Assembly: GCA_014650415.1 (NCBI GenBank)
Contig: BMUX01000016.1
Location: forward strand, 136,390 to 200,389
Source of the DNA: Streptomyces spiroverticillatus
GTDB lineage: Bacteria > Actinomycetota > Actinomycetes > Streptomycetales > Streptomycetaceae
Reading direction: 5' to 3'
Length of the DNA stretch: 64,000 bases
The notes beneath the pieces are model-generated. The model was not told the origin of the DNA. It did no database searches and worked only from the letters and a program-made list of their open reading frames with translations. How positions within the stretch are numbered: the stretch's first letter is position 1; each line of letters begins with the position of its first letter. A program made the translations under genes and the position numbers. Below, in pieces: positions 15,238 through 22,882 of this stretch.

Positions 15238-16695
15238 ATGTCCTTCTTCACCGACCTGGCCCACCAGTACATCGACGGCGCGTGGCGGCCCGGCAGCGGC
15301 TCGTGGGACATCATCGACTTCAACCCGTACAACGGGGAGAAGCTCGCTGCCATTACCGTCGCGTCCGTCGCCGAGGTGGACGACGCCTACCGTGCGGCGG
15401 AACGTGCCCAGCGCTCCTGGGCGGCCGTGAACGCGTACGCGCGCAGGGACGTGATCGAGCGGGTGCTGCGCCTGGTGGAGCAGCGCGAGGACGAGATCGT
15501 CGCCGCGATCACCGAAGAGGTCGGCGGCACCCTGGTGAAGGCCCGCTTCGAGGTGGGTCTGGCGAAGGAATTCCTGCGCGAGGCAACACAGTTGGCGACC
15601 CTCCCCGAGGGGCGCATCCTCTCCTCCCCGATCCCCGGCAAGGAGAACCGCGTCCACCGGATCCCCGTCGGCGTCGTCGGTGTCATCAGTCCCTTCAACT
15701 TCCCCTTCCTGACCGGCATCAAGGCCGCGGCGCCGGCGCTGGCGCTCGGCAACGCCGTCGTCATCAAGCCGAATCAGAACACCCCCGTGGTCGGCGGCGG
15801 ACTCGTCGCGCACCTCTTCGAGGAGGCGGGGCTTCCGGCGGGATTGTTGAACGTTCTGATCACCGACATAGCGGAGATAGGCGACGCTCTCCTGGAGCAC
15901 CCGGTCCCGAAGGTCATTTCCTTCACCGGCTCCGACCGCACCGGCCGCCATGTGGCCGCCGTCGCCGGAGCCCGTTTCAAGCGCACGATCCTCTCCCTCA
16001 GCGGCAACAGCGCCCTGGTGGTCCTGGACGACGCGGACCTCGACTACGCGGTCGACGCGGCCGTCTTCAGCCGCTTCGTCTCCCAGGGCCAGGTCTGCAT
16101 GGCGGCCAACCGGATCCTCGTCGACCGGTCCGTGGAGCAGGAGTTCACCGAGAAGTTCGTCGCCCGCGTACGCGCCCTGCGCACCGGCGACCCGGCCGAC
16201 CCCGCCACCCAGCTCGGCCCCGTCATCAACACCTTCCACGCCGACGCCCTCACCGGCCTCGTCGACCAGGCCCTCGCCGCGGGCGCCACCGCTCTCGTAC
16301 GGGGCGCTACGCGCGGCAACCTGGTCGAACCGACAGTGCTCGCGGGCCTCCCCGAGGGCTCGCCGATCCTGGAGCAGGAGATCTTCGGCCCCGTCGCCCT
16401 GCTGCTGGCCTTCGACGGCGAGGAGGAGGCCGTACGCATGGCCAACGACAGCCCGTACGGCCTCAGCGGCGCGGTGATGACCCGCAACGTGGAGCGCGGC
16501 GTGCGCTTCGCCCAGCGCATCGAGACCGGGATGATGCACATCAACGACTCCACCATCCAGGACGACCCCCTGGTCGCCTTCGGCGGCGAGAAGGCCTCCG
16601 GCCTCGGGCGCATGAACGGCGAGTCGACCGTCGACGTCTTCACCACCCAGAAGTGGATCTCGGTGCAGCACGGCCGCTCGGAATTCCCCTTCTGA
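15238..16695 (+). CDS. Aldehyde dehydrogenase, catalytic Glu replaced by Ser
   Basis: 485 residues covering the complete ALDH fold. Visible: oxyanion Asn154 in SPFNFPF, NAD-binding Lys177 in VIKPNQNTP, nucleophile Cys287 in GQVCMAANR and Glu in LEQEIFGPV. The general-base motif normally reads LELGG; here it reads LSLSGNS (252-258), so the Glu is Ser253. Spacings (Asn-Glu 99, Glu-Cys 34) match ALDH2 numbering, so the alignment is secure. Closest in feel to benzaldehyde/vanillin dehydrogenases. ATG 15238 follows AAGGGA. It stands 68 bp after the XRE gene with its own leader. Confidence 0.9.
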   Translation: MSFFTDLAHQYIDGAWRPGSGSWDIIDFNPYNGEKLAAITVASVAEVDDAYRAAERAQRSWAAVNAYARRDVIERVLRLVEQREDEIVAAITEEVGGTLVKARFEVGLAKEFLREATQLATLPEGRILSSPIPGKENRVHRIPVGVVGVISPFNFPFLTGIKAAAPALALGNAVVIKPNQNTPVVGGGLVAHLFEEAGLPAGLLNVLITDIAEIGDALLEHPVPKVISFTGSDRTGRHVAAVAGARFKRTILSLSGNSALVVLDDADLDYAVDAAVFSRFVSQGQVCMAANRILVDRSVEQEFTEKFVARVRALRTGDPADPATQLGPVINTFHADALTGLVDQALAAGATALVRGATRGNLVEPTVLAGLPEGSPILEQEIFGPVALLLAFDGEEEAVRMANDSPYGLSGAVMTRNVERGVRFAQRIETGMMHINDSTIQDDPLVAFGGEKASGLGRMNGESTVDVFTTQKWISVQHGRSEFPF

Positions 16696-16704
16696 GGTGC
16701 CGCG

Positions 16705-16727
16705 TTGCGGACAGAAGTTGTCCGCAA
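16705..16727. promoter_or_regulatory. Perfect 9-5-9 palindrome between aldH and dinB
   Basis: ttgcggaca, five bases, then tgtccgcaa (16705-16713 and 16719-16727). No T-tract follows. It lies 10 bp after the aldehyde dehydrogenase stop and about 70 bp before the DinB ATG. Symmetry and length fit a winged-helix operator better than a terminator. Confidence 0.45.
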
Positions 16728-16799
16728 GGGTTCCTAACGTAGTCCTTGTTCCGCACAGAGCCCCGCTCAGCACAGTGACTCCACGAAGGACGGCCCGCC

Positions 16800-17324
16800 A
16801 TGGTCCTGCACGTCAGCGCCGAAAACTGCACCGACGAGGTCTCCACCCTCCTCGCCTTCCTGGACGAGCAGCGCCAGGGCATCCGCAACGCCCTGGGCGG
16901 CCTCACCGACGCGCAGGCCGCCACCACCCCCAGCGCCAGCGAGCTGTCCCTCTCCGGGCTCCTCAAGCACGTCGCCGAGGTCGAGCAGAACTGGCTCGCC
17001 CTGGCCGGCTGCGACATCGCGCCGATCGAGCGCACCGAGGCCGACTGGGACGAGAGCTTCCGCCTCGTCGCGGACAAGGGCGAGACGGTCGCCTCGATGC
17101 TCGACCAGTGGGCCGAAGTCGCCCGCAAGGGCGCCGAGTTCAGCCGCGCCAGCGACCTGAACGCCACTTTCTCGCTGCCCGACGCCCCGTGGTTCCCCAA
17201 GGAGGACGTCTCGCTGCGCTGGGTGCTGCTGCGCCTGATCACCGAAATGGGCCGCCACGCGGGCCACGCCGACATCATCCGCGAGTCCCTGGACGGCAAG
17301 AACTCCTACGAACTCGGCGAGTAA
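16800..17324 (+). CDS. DinB-family metal-dependent protein (DUF664-like)
   Basis: 174 residues, four-helix bundle family. The three metal-ligand histidines expected for DinB/YfiT proteins are visible: His in LLKHVAEVEQNW and two in EMGRHAGHADIIRE. Family members include bacillithiol/mycothiol-dependent transferases and damage-inducible proteins of unknown function. ATG 16800 is preceded by GAAGGA. A perfect palindrome (16705-16727) lies in its promoter region. It is convergent with the VOC gene. Confidence 0.85.
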   Translation: MVLHVSAENCTDEVSTLLAFLDEQRQGIRNALGGLTDAQAATTPSASELSLSGLLKHVAEVEQNWLALAGCDIAPIERTEADWDESFRLVADKGETVASMLDQWAEVARKGAEFSRASDLNATFSLPDAPWFPKEDVSLRWVLLRLITEMGRHAGHADIIRESLDGKNSYELGE

Positions 17325-17352
17325 GCGAGGAGCGGAGGCTGTTGGCGGCTCC

Positions 17353-18069
17353 TCACGGGCCGAGGAGCGCCTCGCGCAGCTCCTCGGCCCGCCGCAGGTC
17401 GTCGGTCACTGCCTCCCGCTCGTCGTCGGTGAGCACCACCGCCTGCGCCCGCTCCAGCAGCGCCGTCGCCGCTTCGGGGTGACCGGTCCGCTGTGTCACG
17501 TCCGCACGCAGCACCAGCAGTTGTACGAGCTGGGCGGGCGTCGGCGTCTCGTCGGTGACGGCCAGCGCCCGGTCCAGCACCTTCGCGGCGCCCTCCAGGT
17601 CCTCCTTGGAGTCGACGAACAGCGCCGCGTGGTGCAGGGCGCGGGCGAAGGTCTCCGAGGGCGCCCTGCGGTGGCTCTGGTCCTCGCTGATCTGCTGCCC
17701 GATCCGGATCGAGTTCCCGCCGGGGTCGGTCATCAGGAACTGCCGTACGCCGTAGCTCATGTTCTTCAGCGGCCCGATGCGCGGCAGCCCGCGCGCCGGG
17801 ATCTTCCCGTACGCCGCCTTCAGGCGCGCCCGGAAGTCCGCGAAGAGGGACTCCACGTCGTCGGTCAGGACGTACACCCCGGAGTAGGACACGGCGGGGT
17901 CGTACGCCTTCATTCCGAAGAACTGGAGCTCGATGTCGCCGCGCTCCACCACGGCGTACGGATACGGGCTCTTCTGGAGGAACGTCGTCGCGAAGCCCAG
18001 CGCGGTGTAGAAGTCCACCACCGGCTGGATCGTCTGGCAGGGCAGCAGCGGAATCGTCTTCTCGGCCAT
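17353..18069 (-). CDS. VOC/glyoxalase-like protein with C-terminal helical extension
   Basis: 238 residues. Residues 1-125 form a VOC (glyoxalase/bleomycin-resistance) domain: PVVDFYTALGF, IELQFFGMK and FLMTDPGGNSIRIGQ. Residues 130-238 are a helical, TPR-like extension (alternating Leu/Ala with ATALLERAQAV) that is absent from simple bleomycin-binding proteins. Start ATG 18069. Such proteins are often annotated as bleomycin resistance, but no binding evidence exists here. The gene's 3' end contains a 12-bp inverted repeat that could terminate the convergent dinB transcript. Confidence 0.8.
   Translation of the reverse strand: MAEKTIPLLPCQTIQPVVDFYTALGFATTFLQKSPYPYAVVERGDIELQFFGMKAYDPAVSYSGVYVLTDDVESLFADFRARLKAAYGKIPARGLPRIGPLKNMSYGVRQFLMTDPGGNSIRIGQQISEDQSHRRAPSETFARALHHAALFVDSKEDLEGAAKVLDRALAVTDETPTPAQLVQLLVLRADVTQRTGHPEAATALLERAQAVVLTDDEREAVTDDLRRAEELREALLGP
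17357..17390 (+). terminator. Hairpin at the dinB/VOC convergence
   Basis: A perfect 12-bp stem, gggccgaggagc (17357-17368) with its complement (17379-17390) and a 10-nt loop. It lies inside the last codons of the VOC gene and 33 bp past the dinB stop. It has no U-tract, which is common in Streptomyces. Confidence 0.45.
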
Positions 18070-18151
18070 GCCCGGCACTCTAGTCAAATTTGAGGAGAGG
18101 TGCCTATGGGGTGCGACGGACCTCTCGGACGGTGCCCTCGCGGTGTCGGGC

Positions 18152-18182
18152 TTGCACCTCACGCGACGTGAGGACGCAGGCT
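18152..18182 (+). promoter_or_regulatory. ptipA-like promoter with 7-3-7 MerR palindrome
   Basis: -35 ttgcac (18152-18157), a 19-bp spacer typical of MerR-activated promoters, and -10 caggct (18177-18182). The perfect palindrome cctcacg-cga-cgtgagg (18157-18173) fills the spacer. From memory the thiostrepton-inducible ptipA of S. lividans has the same ttgcacctcacg..cgtgagg core and spacing. The TipA-type gene starts 50 bp downstream, so autoregulation is expected. Confidence 0.8.
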
Positions 18183-18231
18183 GAGGGCGTACCGAAGGAA
18201 AACCCACCGCAAGAGAGGGCAGCGGGCAGTC

Positions 18232-18990
18232 ATGAGTCATTCCGTGGGGAAGGTCGCCGAGGTCGCCGGCGTGACCGTGCGCACCTTGCACCACTACGAC
18301 GCCATCGGCCTGCTCTCCCCGAGCGAGCGCAACAGTGCGGGGCACCGCCGCTACAGCGACAGTGACCTCGACCGGTTGCAGCAGATCCTGTTCTACCGGG
18401 AGCTCGGCTTCCCTCTCGACCAGGTGGCGGCACTCCTGGACGATCCGGCGACCGATCCGCGGGAACACCTGCGGCGGCAGCACACCCTGCTGACCGACCG
18501 GATCGAAAGGCTCCAGGAGATGGCCGCCGCCGTCGAAACGGCCATGGAGGCACGGAAGATGGGCATCAACCTCACGCCCGAGGAGAAGTTCGAGGTCTTC
18601 GGCGACTTCGACCCCGACGACCACGCGGAGGAGGCCGAGCGGCGCTGGGGCGACACCGACGCCTGGCGCGAGTCGCAGCGGCGCACCGCTGCGTACACCA
18701 AGGAGGACTGGAAGCGGTTCACCGAGGAGTTCGACGCGATCCACCGCCGGATGGCCGACCTGCTTGCCGAGGGCGTCCCGGCGAGCGACGAGCGGGCGAT
18801 GGACGTCGCCGAGGAACACCGCAGGTTCATCTCCGGCAGTCAGTACGAGTGCGGATACGAGATGCACACGAACCTCGGGGAGATGTACGTCGCCGACGAG
18901 AGGTTCACAGCCACCTACGAGGCGATCCGGCCCGGACTCGCCGTCTACATGCGCGACGCGATGCTGGCGAACGCGCTGCGGCACGTGTGA
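18232..18990 (+). CDS. tipA: TipA-like MerR-family regulator, thiopeptide-sensing type
   Basis: 252 residues, almost the length I recall for TipAL (253). The MerR DNA-binding domain spans 1-75 (VAGVTVRTLHHYDAIGLL, AGHRRYSDSDLDRL), a coiled coil about 76-108, and a TipAS drug-binding domain 110-252 beginning MGINLTPEEKFEVFGDFDP. Met110 (18559) has GGAGG upstream and could start a separate TipAS-like product. Cys207 is present in ECGYEMHT, but residue 214, which I recall as the thiostrepton-binding Cys, is Asn. A ptipA-like promoter lies upstream. Expected role: autogenous activator that sequesters thiopeptide-like compounds. Confidence 0.92.
   Translation: MSHSVGKVAEVAGVTVRTLHHYDAIGLLSPSERNSAGHRRYSDSDLDRLQQILFYRELGFPLDQVAALLDDPATDPREHLRRQHTLLTDRIERLQEMAAAVETAMEARKMGINLTPEEKFEVFGDFDPDDHAEEAERRWGDTDAWRESQRRTAAYTKEDWKRFTEEFDAIHRRMADLLAEGVPASDERAMDVAEEHRRFISGSQYECGYEMHTNLGEMYVADERFTATYEAIRPGLAVYMRDAMLANALRHV
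18559..18990 (+). CDS. Possible internal-start product: TipAS-like drug-binding domain alone
   Basis: An in-frame ATG at codon 110 of tipA is preceded by ATGGAGGCACGGAAG, a good Shine-Dalgarno with about 9-nt spacing. The product (143 residues) begins exactly at the TipAS domain. In S. lividans tipA the short form is made this way and exceeds the long form. Inference from sequence; protein data would be needed. Confidence 0.6.
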   Translation: MGINLTPEEKFEVFGDFDPDDHAEEAERRWGDTDAWRESQRRTAAYTKEDWKRFTEEFDAIHRRMADLLAEGVPASDERAMDVAEEHRRFISGSQYECGYEMHTNLGEMYVADERFTATYEAIRPGLAVYMRDAMLANALRHV

Positions 18991-18996
18991 CCGGTT

Positions 18997-19035
18997 ACCT
19001 GTGACAGGCACCTGTGACAGGCACCTGTGACAGGT
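18997..19035. repeat. Three 13-bp tandem palindromes after tipA
   Basis: acctgtgacagg(c/t) begins at 18997, 19010 and 19023. Each unit contains the palindrome cctgt-g-acagg. The third unit merges with the left arm of the terminator that follows. Confidence 0.8.
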
Positions 19036-19073
19036 AAGGGGCGGCCACCAGGCGGCCGCCCCTTACCTGTCAC
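19027..19073. terminator. Bidirectional terminator between tipA and ybjQ-like gene
   Basis: A perfect 20-bp stem (19027-19046 with 19054-19073) and a 7-nt loop, midway between convergent genes ending at 18990 and 19084. Very GC-rich, no long U-tract; likely works in both directions. Confidence 0.85.
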
Positions 19074-19083
19074 CGCAGGGGAT

Positions 19084-19449
19084 TCAGATCCTGCTGATGA
19101 CGGCCGCCGTGCCGTACGCACACACCTCGGTGCCCACGTCCGCCGCCTCCGTGACGTCGAAGCGCATCATGAGCACGGCGTTCGCACCCCGGGCCCGGGC
19201 CTGCTCGACGAGCCGCTCCATGGCCTGGTTGCGGGTCTCCACCAGGGTCTTGGTAAGGCCCCTCAGCTCGCCGCCGACGAGCGATTTCAGGCCCGCGCCG
19301 ATCTGGCTGCCCAGATGGCGCGACCGGACGGTGAGGCCGAAGACCTCGCCGATGACCTGGTCCACCCGGTAACCAGGGACGTCATTGGTCGTGACGACCA
19401 GAATGTCCGCCTTGGTGCTCTGGCCGCCGCCGTACTCCTCAATGCCCAT
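19084..19449 (-). CDS. YbjQ/UPF0145 family protein
   Basis: 121 residues. Family landmarks: ILVVTTNDVPGYRVDQVIGEVFGLTVRS, GGELRGLTKTL and ARGANAVLMMRFD. The family forms homopentamers with a proposed but unproven metal-binding or folding role. ATG 19449 follows GAGGAGACAG; longer in-frame starts lack a ribosome site. It is convergent with tipA and divergent from the DedA gene. Confidence 0.88.
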   Translation of the reverse strand: MGIEEYGGGQSTKADILVVTTNDVPGYRVDQVIGEVFGLTVRSRHLGSQIGAGLKSLVGGELRGLTKTLVETRNQAMERLVEQARARGANAVLMMRFDVTEAADVGTEVCAYGTAAVISRI

Positions 19450-19624
19450 CGCTGTCTCCTCTTCCGGCCGACTTCGCTCCGGGACCCCTCGGGTTCCTAC
19501 GGAGAGCTTTGCGCCGGTCTGGGCAGAGTGCACCCTGGGAGGGCCGGGGGAACCCGGAAGTACCCACGCGCGTTGATACTTTTGCCCAGCCCCCGCATCC
19601 CATCCCCCCAGGAGTCCGGAACCC

Positions 19625-20443
19625 GTGAATACGCTTGCGCTCGGACCGAGCTGGCTGGACCCGGACTATCTGCTCAACACGTTCGGACCGTGGGGCCTGC
19701 TGGCCATCGTCTTCGCGGAGTCGGGGCTGCTGATCGGCTTCTTCCTGCCCGGTGACTCCCTGCTGTTCACCGCGGGACTGCTGGTCACCACCGGCAAGCT
19801 GGACATGCCGCTGTGGCTGCTGTGCACGCTGATCGTGCTGGCGGCGATCCTCGGCGACCAGGTCGGGTACCTGTTCGGGCGGAAGGTGGGTCCGGCGCTG
19901 TTCCGGCGGCCGGACTCGAAGATCTTCAAGCAGGAGAACGTCCAGAAGGCGCACGAGTTCTTCGAGAAGCACGGGCCGAAGGCGCTGATCCTGGCCCGCT
20001 TCGTGCCGATCGTGCGGACGTTCACGCCGATCATCGTCGGCGTCAGCAAGATGAACTACCGGGTGTTCATCACGTACAACATCATCGGCGGCGTGCTGTG
20101 GGGCGCCGGGGTGACGCTGCTGGGTGCGGCGCTCGGCAATGTGGAGTTCGTGCACAAGCACATCGAGTTCATCCTGGTCGGCATCGTGCTGATCTCGGTC
20201 GTGCCGATCGTGATCGAGGTGCTGAAGGCGCGCAGCCAGGCGAAGAAGAACCCGGCGCCGGCGCCGGCCGTCGAGAATGCCGCCCCGGAGCACCCGGCCG
20301 CCCCGCCTGCGCCGTACGGCACCCAGGCTCCGTACGGCACCCAGGCTCCCTACGGGGCCGAGCAGGATCAGGCCACGCAGATTCTTCGGCCGCAGAACCC
20401 GCCGAACAATCCGCCGCAGCGGGGGCGGCACGCGAAGCGCTGA
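19625..20443 (+). CDS. DedA-family membrane protein
   Basis: 272 residues with the DedA/SNARE-associated core: GLLIGFFLPGDSLLFTAGLL, GDQVGYLFGRKVG, then FEKHGPKALILARFVPIVRTFTP, the strongly conserved amphipathic segment with its functional Arg residues, and two to three C-terminal TMs. DedA proteins act in lipid-carrier recycling or membrane homeostasis. The cytoplasmic C-tail (about 205-272) is Ala/Pro-rich with an 18-bp coding repeat giving APYGTQ twice. Start GTG 19625. It is convergent with the ThrE-type gene; a dispersed repeat lies between. Confidence 0.93.
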   Translation: MNTLALGPSWLDPDYLLNTFGPWGLLAIVFAESGLLIGFFLPGDSLLFTAGLLVTTGKLDMPLWLLCTLIVLAAILGDQVGYLFGRKVGPALFRRPDSKIFKQENVQKAHEFFEKHGPKALILARFVPIVRTFTPIIVGVSKMNYRVFITYNIIGGVLWGAGVTLLGAALGNVEFVHKHIEFILVGIVLISVVPIVIEVLKARSQAKKNPAPAPAVENAAPEHPAAPPAPYGTQAPYGTQAPYGAEQDQATQILRPQNPPNNPPQRGRHAKR

Positions 20444-20474
20444 CGCTGTCTGGAGGGGTGCTGTTCCTGCCGGG

Positions 20475-20586
20475 GGCTCCGCCCCCGGACCCCCGGTTTT
20501 CGCCCCGGTCCCGCCCCTTCACCTAAAGCGCTCGGCCGCGCGGCTTGTTGTTTGGTTGCTCGCGCAGTTCCCCGCGCCCCTGAAAG
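20475..20586. repeat. Dispersed intergenic element, copy 1
   Basis: Two parts. First a GC hairpin (cgggggctccgcccccg region, 20471-20495). Then 20510-20586, which aligns along its length with 45491-45567. The most conserved core, gcgcagttccccgcgcccctg, is identical at 20562-20582 and 45545-45565; a shorter piece (ccccgcgcccctga) occurs near 10067. I recall this core as common between Streptomyces genes. Confidence 0.7.
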
Positions 20587-20593
20587 GGGTGCG

Positions 20594-22636
20594 TCAGAAG
20601 CCCCTCGTGCGCTTCGCCGCGCGGCGGGTGCTGCCGTCGCGGCCTGCGCCCGGGATGCGCAGGAAGAGGCGGGAGATCTCGCCACCCAGGTTCACGCCGA
20701 TCGCGATGGCCAGGGCGATCGCGGCCGCCTTGGAGAGCGAGGCCAGGCCCGCGCTCAGGTTGTTCTGGGCGATGCCGAGGAGTCCGTAGTACGTCGCCGA
20801 ACCCGGCAGCAGCGGCCCGATCGCCGCAGTGACGTATGGGAGCGCGGAGGCGTACTGGTAGCGCGAGAAGAGCTGGCCGAAGAGGCCCACCAGGCCGGCT
20901 GCGACCGCTGTGGCAGCGACGGCCGAGATCTTCCCCGTGGTGTTCATCGCGCCGAAGACGACCCAGGCCACACCACCGTTCAGCGCCACCATGATCACCG
21001 TGTTCCGCTCCTGCTGGAGCAGGATCGCGAAGGCGAAGCACAGGACGATCGAGGCCAGGATCTGGATCACCGGCCGCGACTGCACGTGCATCGTGGCGTC
21101 CGGGTGGAGGTTCGGGTTCAGCCCGGACCCCGCGTACAGCACGATCAGTACGCCCAGCACGATCGCGATGAAGAAGTACATGACTTCGAGCAGCCGGGCC
21201 GACGCGGTGATGTAGTAGCCCGTCAGGCCGTCCTGCACGCCCGCCACCAGCGCCCGTCCGGGCAGGAGGGCGAAGAGCCCACCGGTGATCACGGCGGACG
21301 GCAGGATTCCGCTCACCACGCTCTCGGGGACGAAGGCCAGCCCCACCCCCATCGCCGCCGGAGGCATCGCCGCCGCCACAAACTGGTAGAACTCCGGCAG
21401 CCCCCGCCCCGCGCACAGCCACGCCAGCCGGTCGCCCAGGACCGCCCCGAGCGCCGCCGCGATGAAGACGAGCACCCCACCGCCGACGAGGACGGACGCG
21501 GACCCCGCGAGCAGCCCGCTGGCCGCGGTCAGCGCCCAGCCCGGGTACGGGTGCCGGTTGCGCCGGATCTCCGCGAGGCGCCGGTACGCGTCCTCCAGGG
21601 TGACGTCGGTGTCCTCGGCCGTGATGTCCGCGATCAGCCGGTAGACGCCCGCCAGCCGGGTGTAGTCGGTGCCGCGGCGGCGGACGGTACGGCTCGCGGT
21701 GACCGGGTCGTCGATCAGGGAGGGCTGGTACGAGATGGACAGCAGCGTGAAGGTGACGTTCGGCTCGCAGCGGTCCAGCCCGTAGGCCCGGCACACCGCG
21801 AACATGGCCGCCTCGACGTCCTCGGCCCCCTCGCCGCCCGCGAGCAGCAGCTCGCCGATGCGCAGGGTGAGGTCGAGCACGCGGGGGACGGCGGGACCGG
21901 AGTCCTCGTCGTCGCCGTGCCGCTGCACGCTGTCCGGTACGGGACGGTCTCCCACCGGCATGCGCAGCAGTGTGCGCATCCGGTCCTGCCAGGGGGCCTC
22001 CTTGGTCAGCTTGACCATGGGTATCCCGTGCGCGGGCGTGAACGCCGGGGGCGAATGCCGTGCGCTGTACGTCCTCGGGGCGTCGAAGCCGCTCGCGCTG
22101 CGCTTCTGCGCCGCCGTCTTCGGCACGTCGAAGGCGGAACCTTCCTGCACCGGCGGCGCCTCGGGCGTCAGCCCCTGCGGAAGCTGGAACTCCGAGGTCG
22201 GCTGGTCCTCCTCGACCGGCGGAGCGGCCTTCAGCCCCTGCGGCAGCGCGAACTCCGACGTCACCGACTGGTCCTCGTCCGGCGTCACCACCGGAATGGC
22301 CTGGGTGGCCCCGATCCCGGAGGTGGTCACGGACGGGTTGCGCGCACCGCGCGGGACGGTGTCCGTCGGGGCCGCGGCGGCCGTTCGGGCCGCGGCGGGC
22401 TTCTTGGGCGCGGCACCGGCGCCGGAGGCCTTCGCGGTCGTCGTACCGGCCCCGGAGGTCTTCGCGGGCGCCTTCGCCGGCGCGGCACCGGCCCCGGAGG
22501 CCTTTTTCACGCCGGACGGCGGCGTGAACGCGCTCCGTGCCTCGTCCGACTGCGGCTTGCGGTCCTCGACCTCGTCGGACCCCGTCTCCCGGGGGCCGCC
22601 CTTGCCGCCTTCGCCGCCCTGCGCCTTGGCCACCAC
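20594..22636 (-). CDS. Threonine/serine exporter family protein (ThrE-type)
   Basis: 680 residues. The first ~200 are low-complexity Ala/Pro/Lys/Glu sequence, likely cytoplasmic and disordered, with imperfect repeats SEF(A/Q)LPQGL. The rest is a ThrE fold: a soluble domain (about 230-380; LDLTLRIGELLLAGGEGAEDVEAAM) followed by about ten TMs in two halves (DUF1212 and DUF3815). These export Thr/Ser by proton antiport in Corynebacterium. Start is uncertain: GTG 22636, GTG 22633 or an ATG near 22672 are in frame. It is downstream of ppa, separated by a terminator. Confidence 0.85.
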   Translation of the reverse strand: MVAKAQGGEGGKGGPRETGSDEVEDRKPQSDEARSAFTPPSGVKKASGAGAAPAKAPAKTSGAGTTTAKASGAGAAPKKPAAARTAAAAPTDTVPRGARNPSVTTSGIGATQAIPVVTPDEDQSVTSEFALPQGLKAAPPVEEDQPTSEFQLPQGLTPEAPPVQEGSAFDVPKTAAQKRSASGFDAPRTYSARHSPPAFTPAHGIPMVKLTKEAPWQDRMRTLLRMPVGDRPVPDSVQRHGDDEDSGPAVPRVLDLTLRIGELLLAGGEGAEDVEAAMFAVCRAYGLDRCEPNVTFTLLSISYQPSLIDDPVTASRTVRRRGTDYTRLAGVYRLIADITAEDTDVTLEDAYRRLAEIRRNRHPYPGWALTAASGLLAGSASVLVGGGVLVFIAAALGAVLGDRLAWLCAGRGLPEFYQFVAAAMPPAAMGVGLAFVPESVVSGILPSAVITGGLFALLPGRALVAGVQDGLTGYYITASARLLEVMYFFIAIVLGVLIVLYAGSGLNPNLHPDATMHVQSRPVIQILASIVLCFAFAILLQQERNTVIMVALNGGVAWVVFGAMNTTGKISAVAATAVAAGLVGLFGQLFSRYQYASALPYVTAAIGPLLPGSATYYGLLGIAQNNLSAGLASLSKAAAIALAIAIGVNLGGEISRLFLRIPGAGRDGSTRRAAKRTRGF

Positions 22637-22819
22637 TCGCCTCGCTCCCGCCGCTCCAGGCTCCAACATTCCCGCCCGCCCAGTATGTCCACGTTCAACC
22701 CGATGCCGCCGGGCAAGGGGGAGGCTCTCCCCGTTCCCGGCCCACCCCGGCGCCCCTACCCCCGCACCCGCCCCGCTGCACCCCCCGGTCCCGCCCGGAC
22801 CGGCCGCGTACAAGCAAAC

Positions 22820-22849
22820 GGGCGGCCCCCTCACCAGAGGGAACCGCCC
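22820..22849 (-). terminator. Terminator after ppa
   Basis: Imperfect hairpin gggcgg ... ccgccc with an inner ctc/gag pairing. It lies 34 bp past the ppa stop (minus strand) and upstream of the ThrE-type gene. Confidence 0.5.
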
Positions 22850-22882
22850 GCCGCACGGGACTGGCTAGCGCAAACGCGCAGT

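Noticed and set aside
20300..20360. Short repeats as a possible CRISPR
   Set aside because: The 18-bp units are coding (APYGTQ) in the DedA tail, contiguous and without spacers. No CRISPR-like array was seen in the window.
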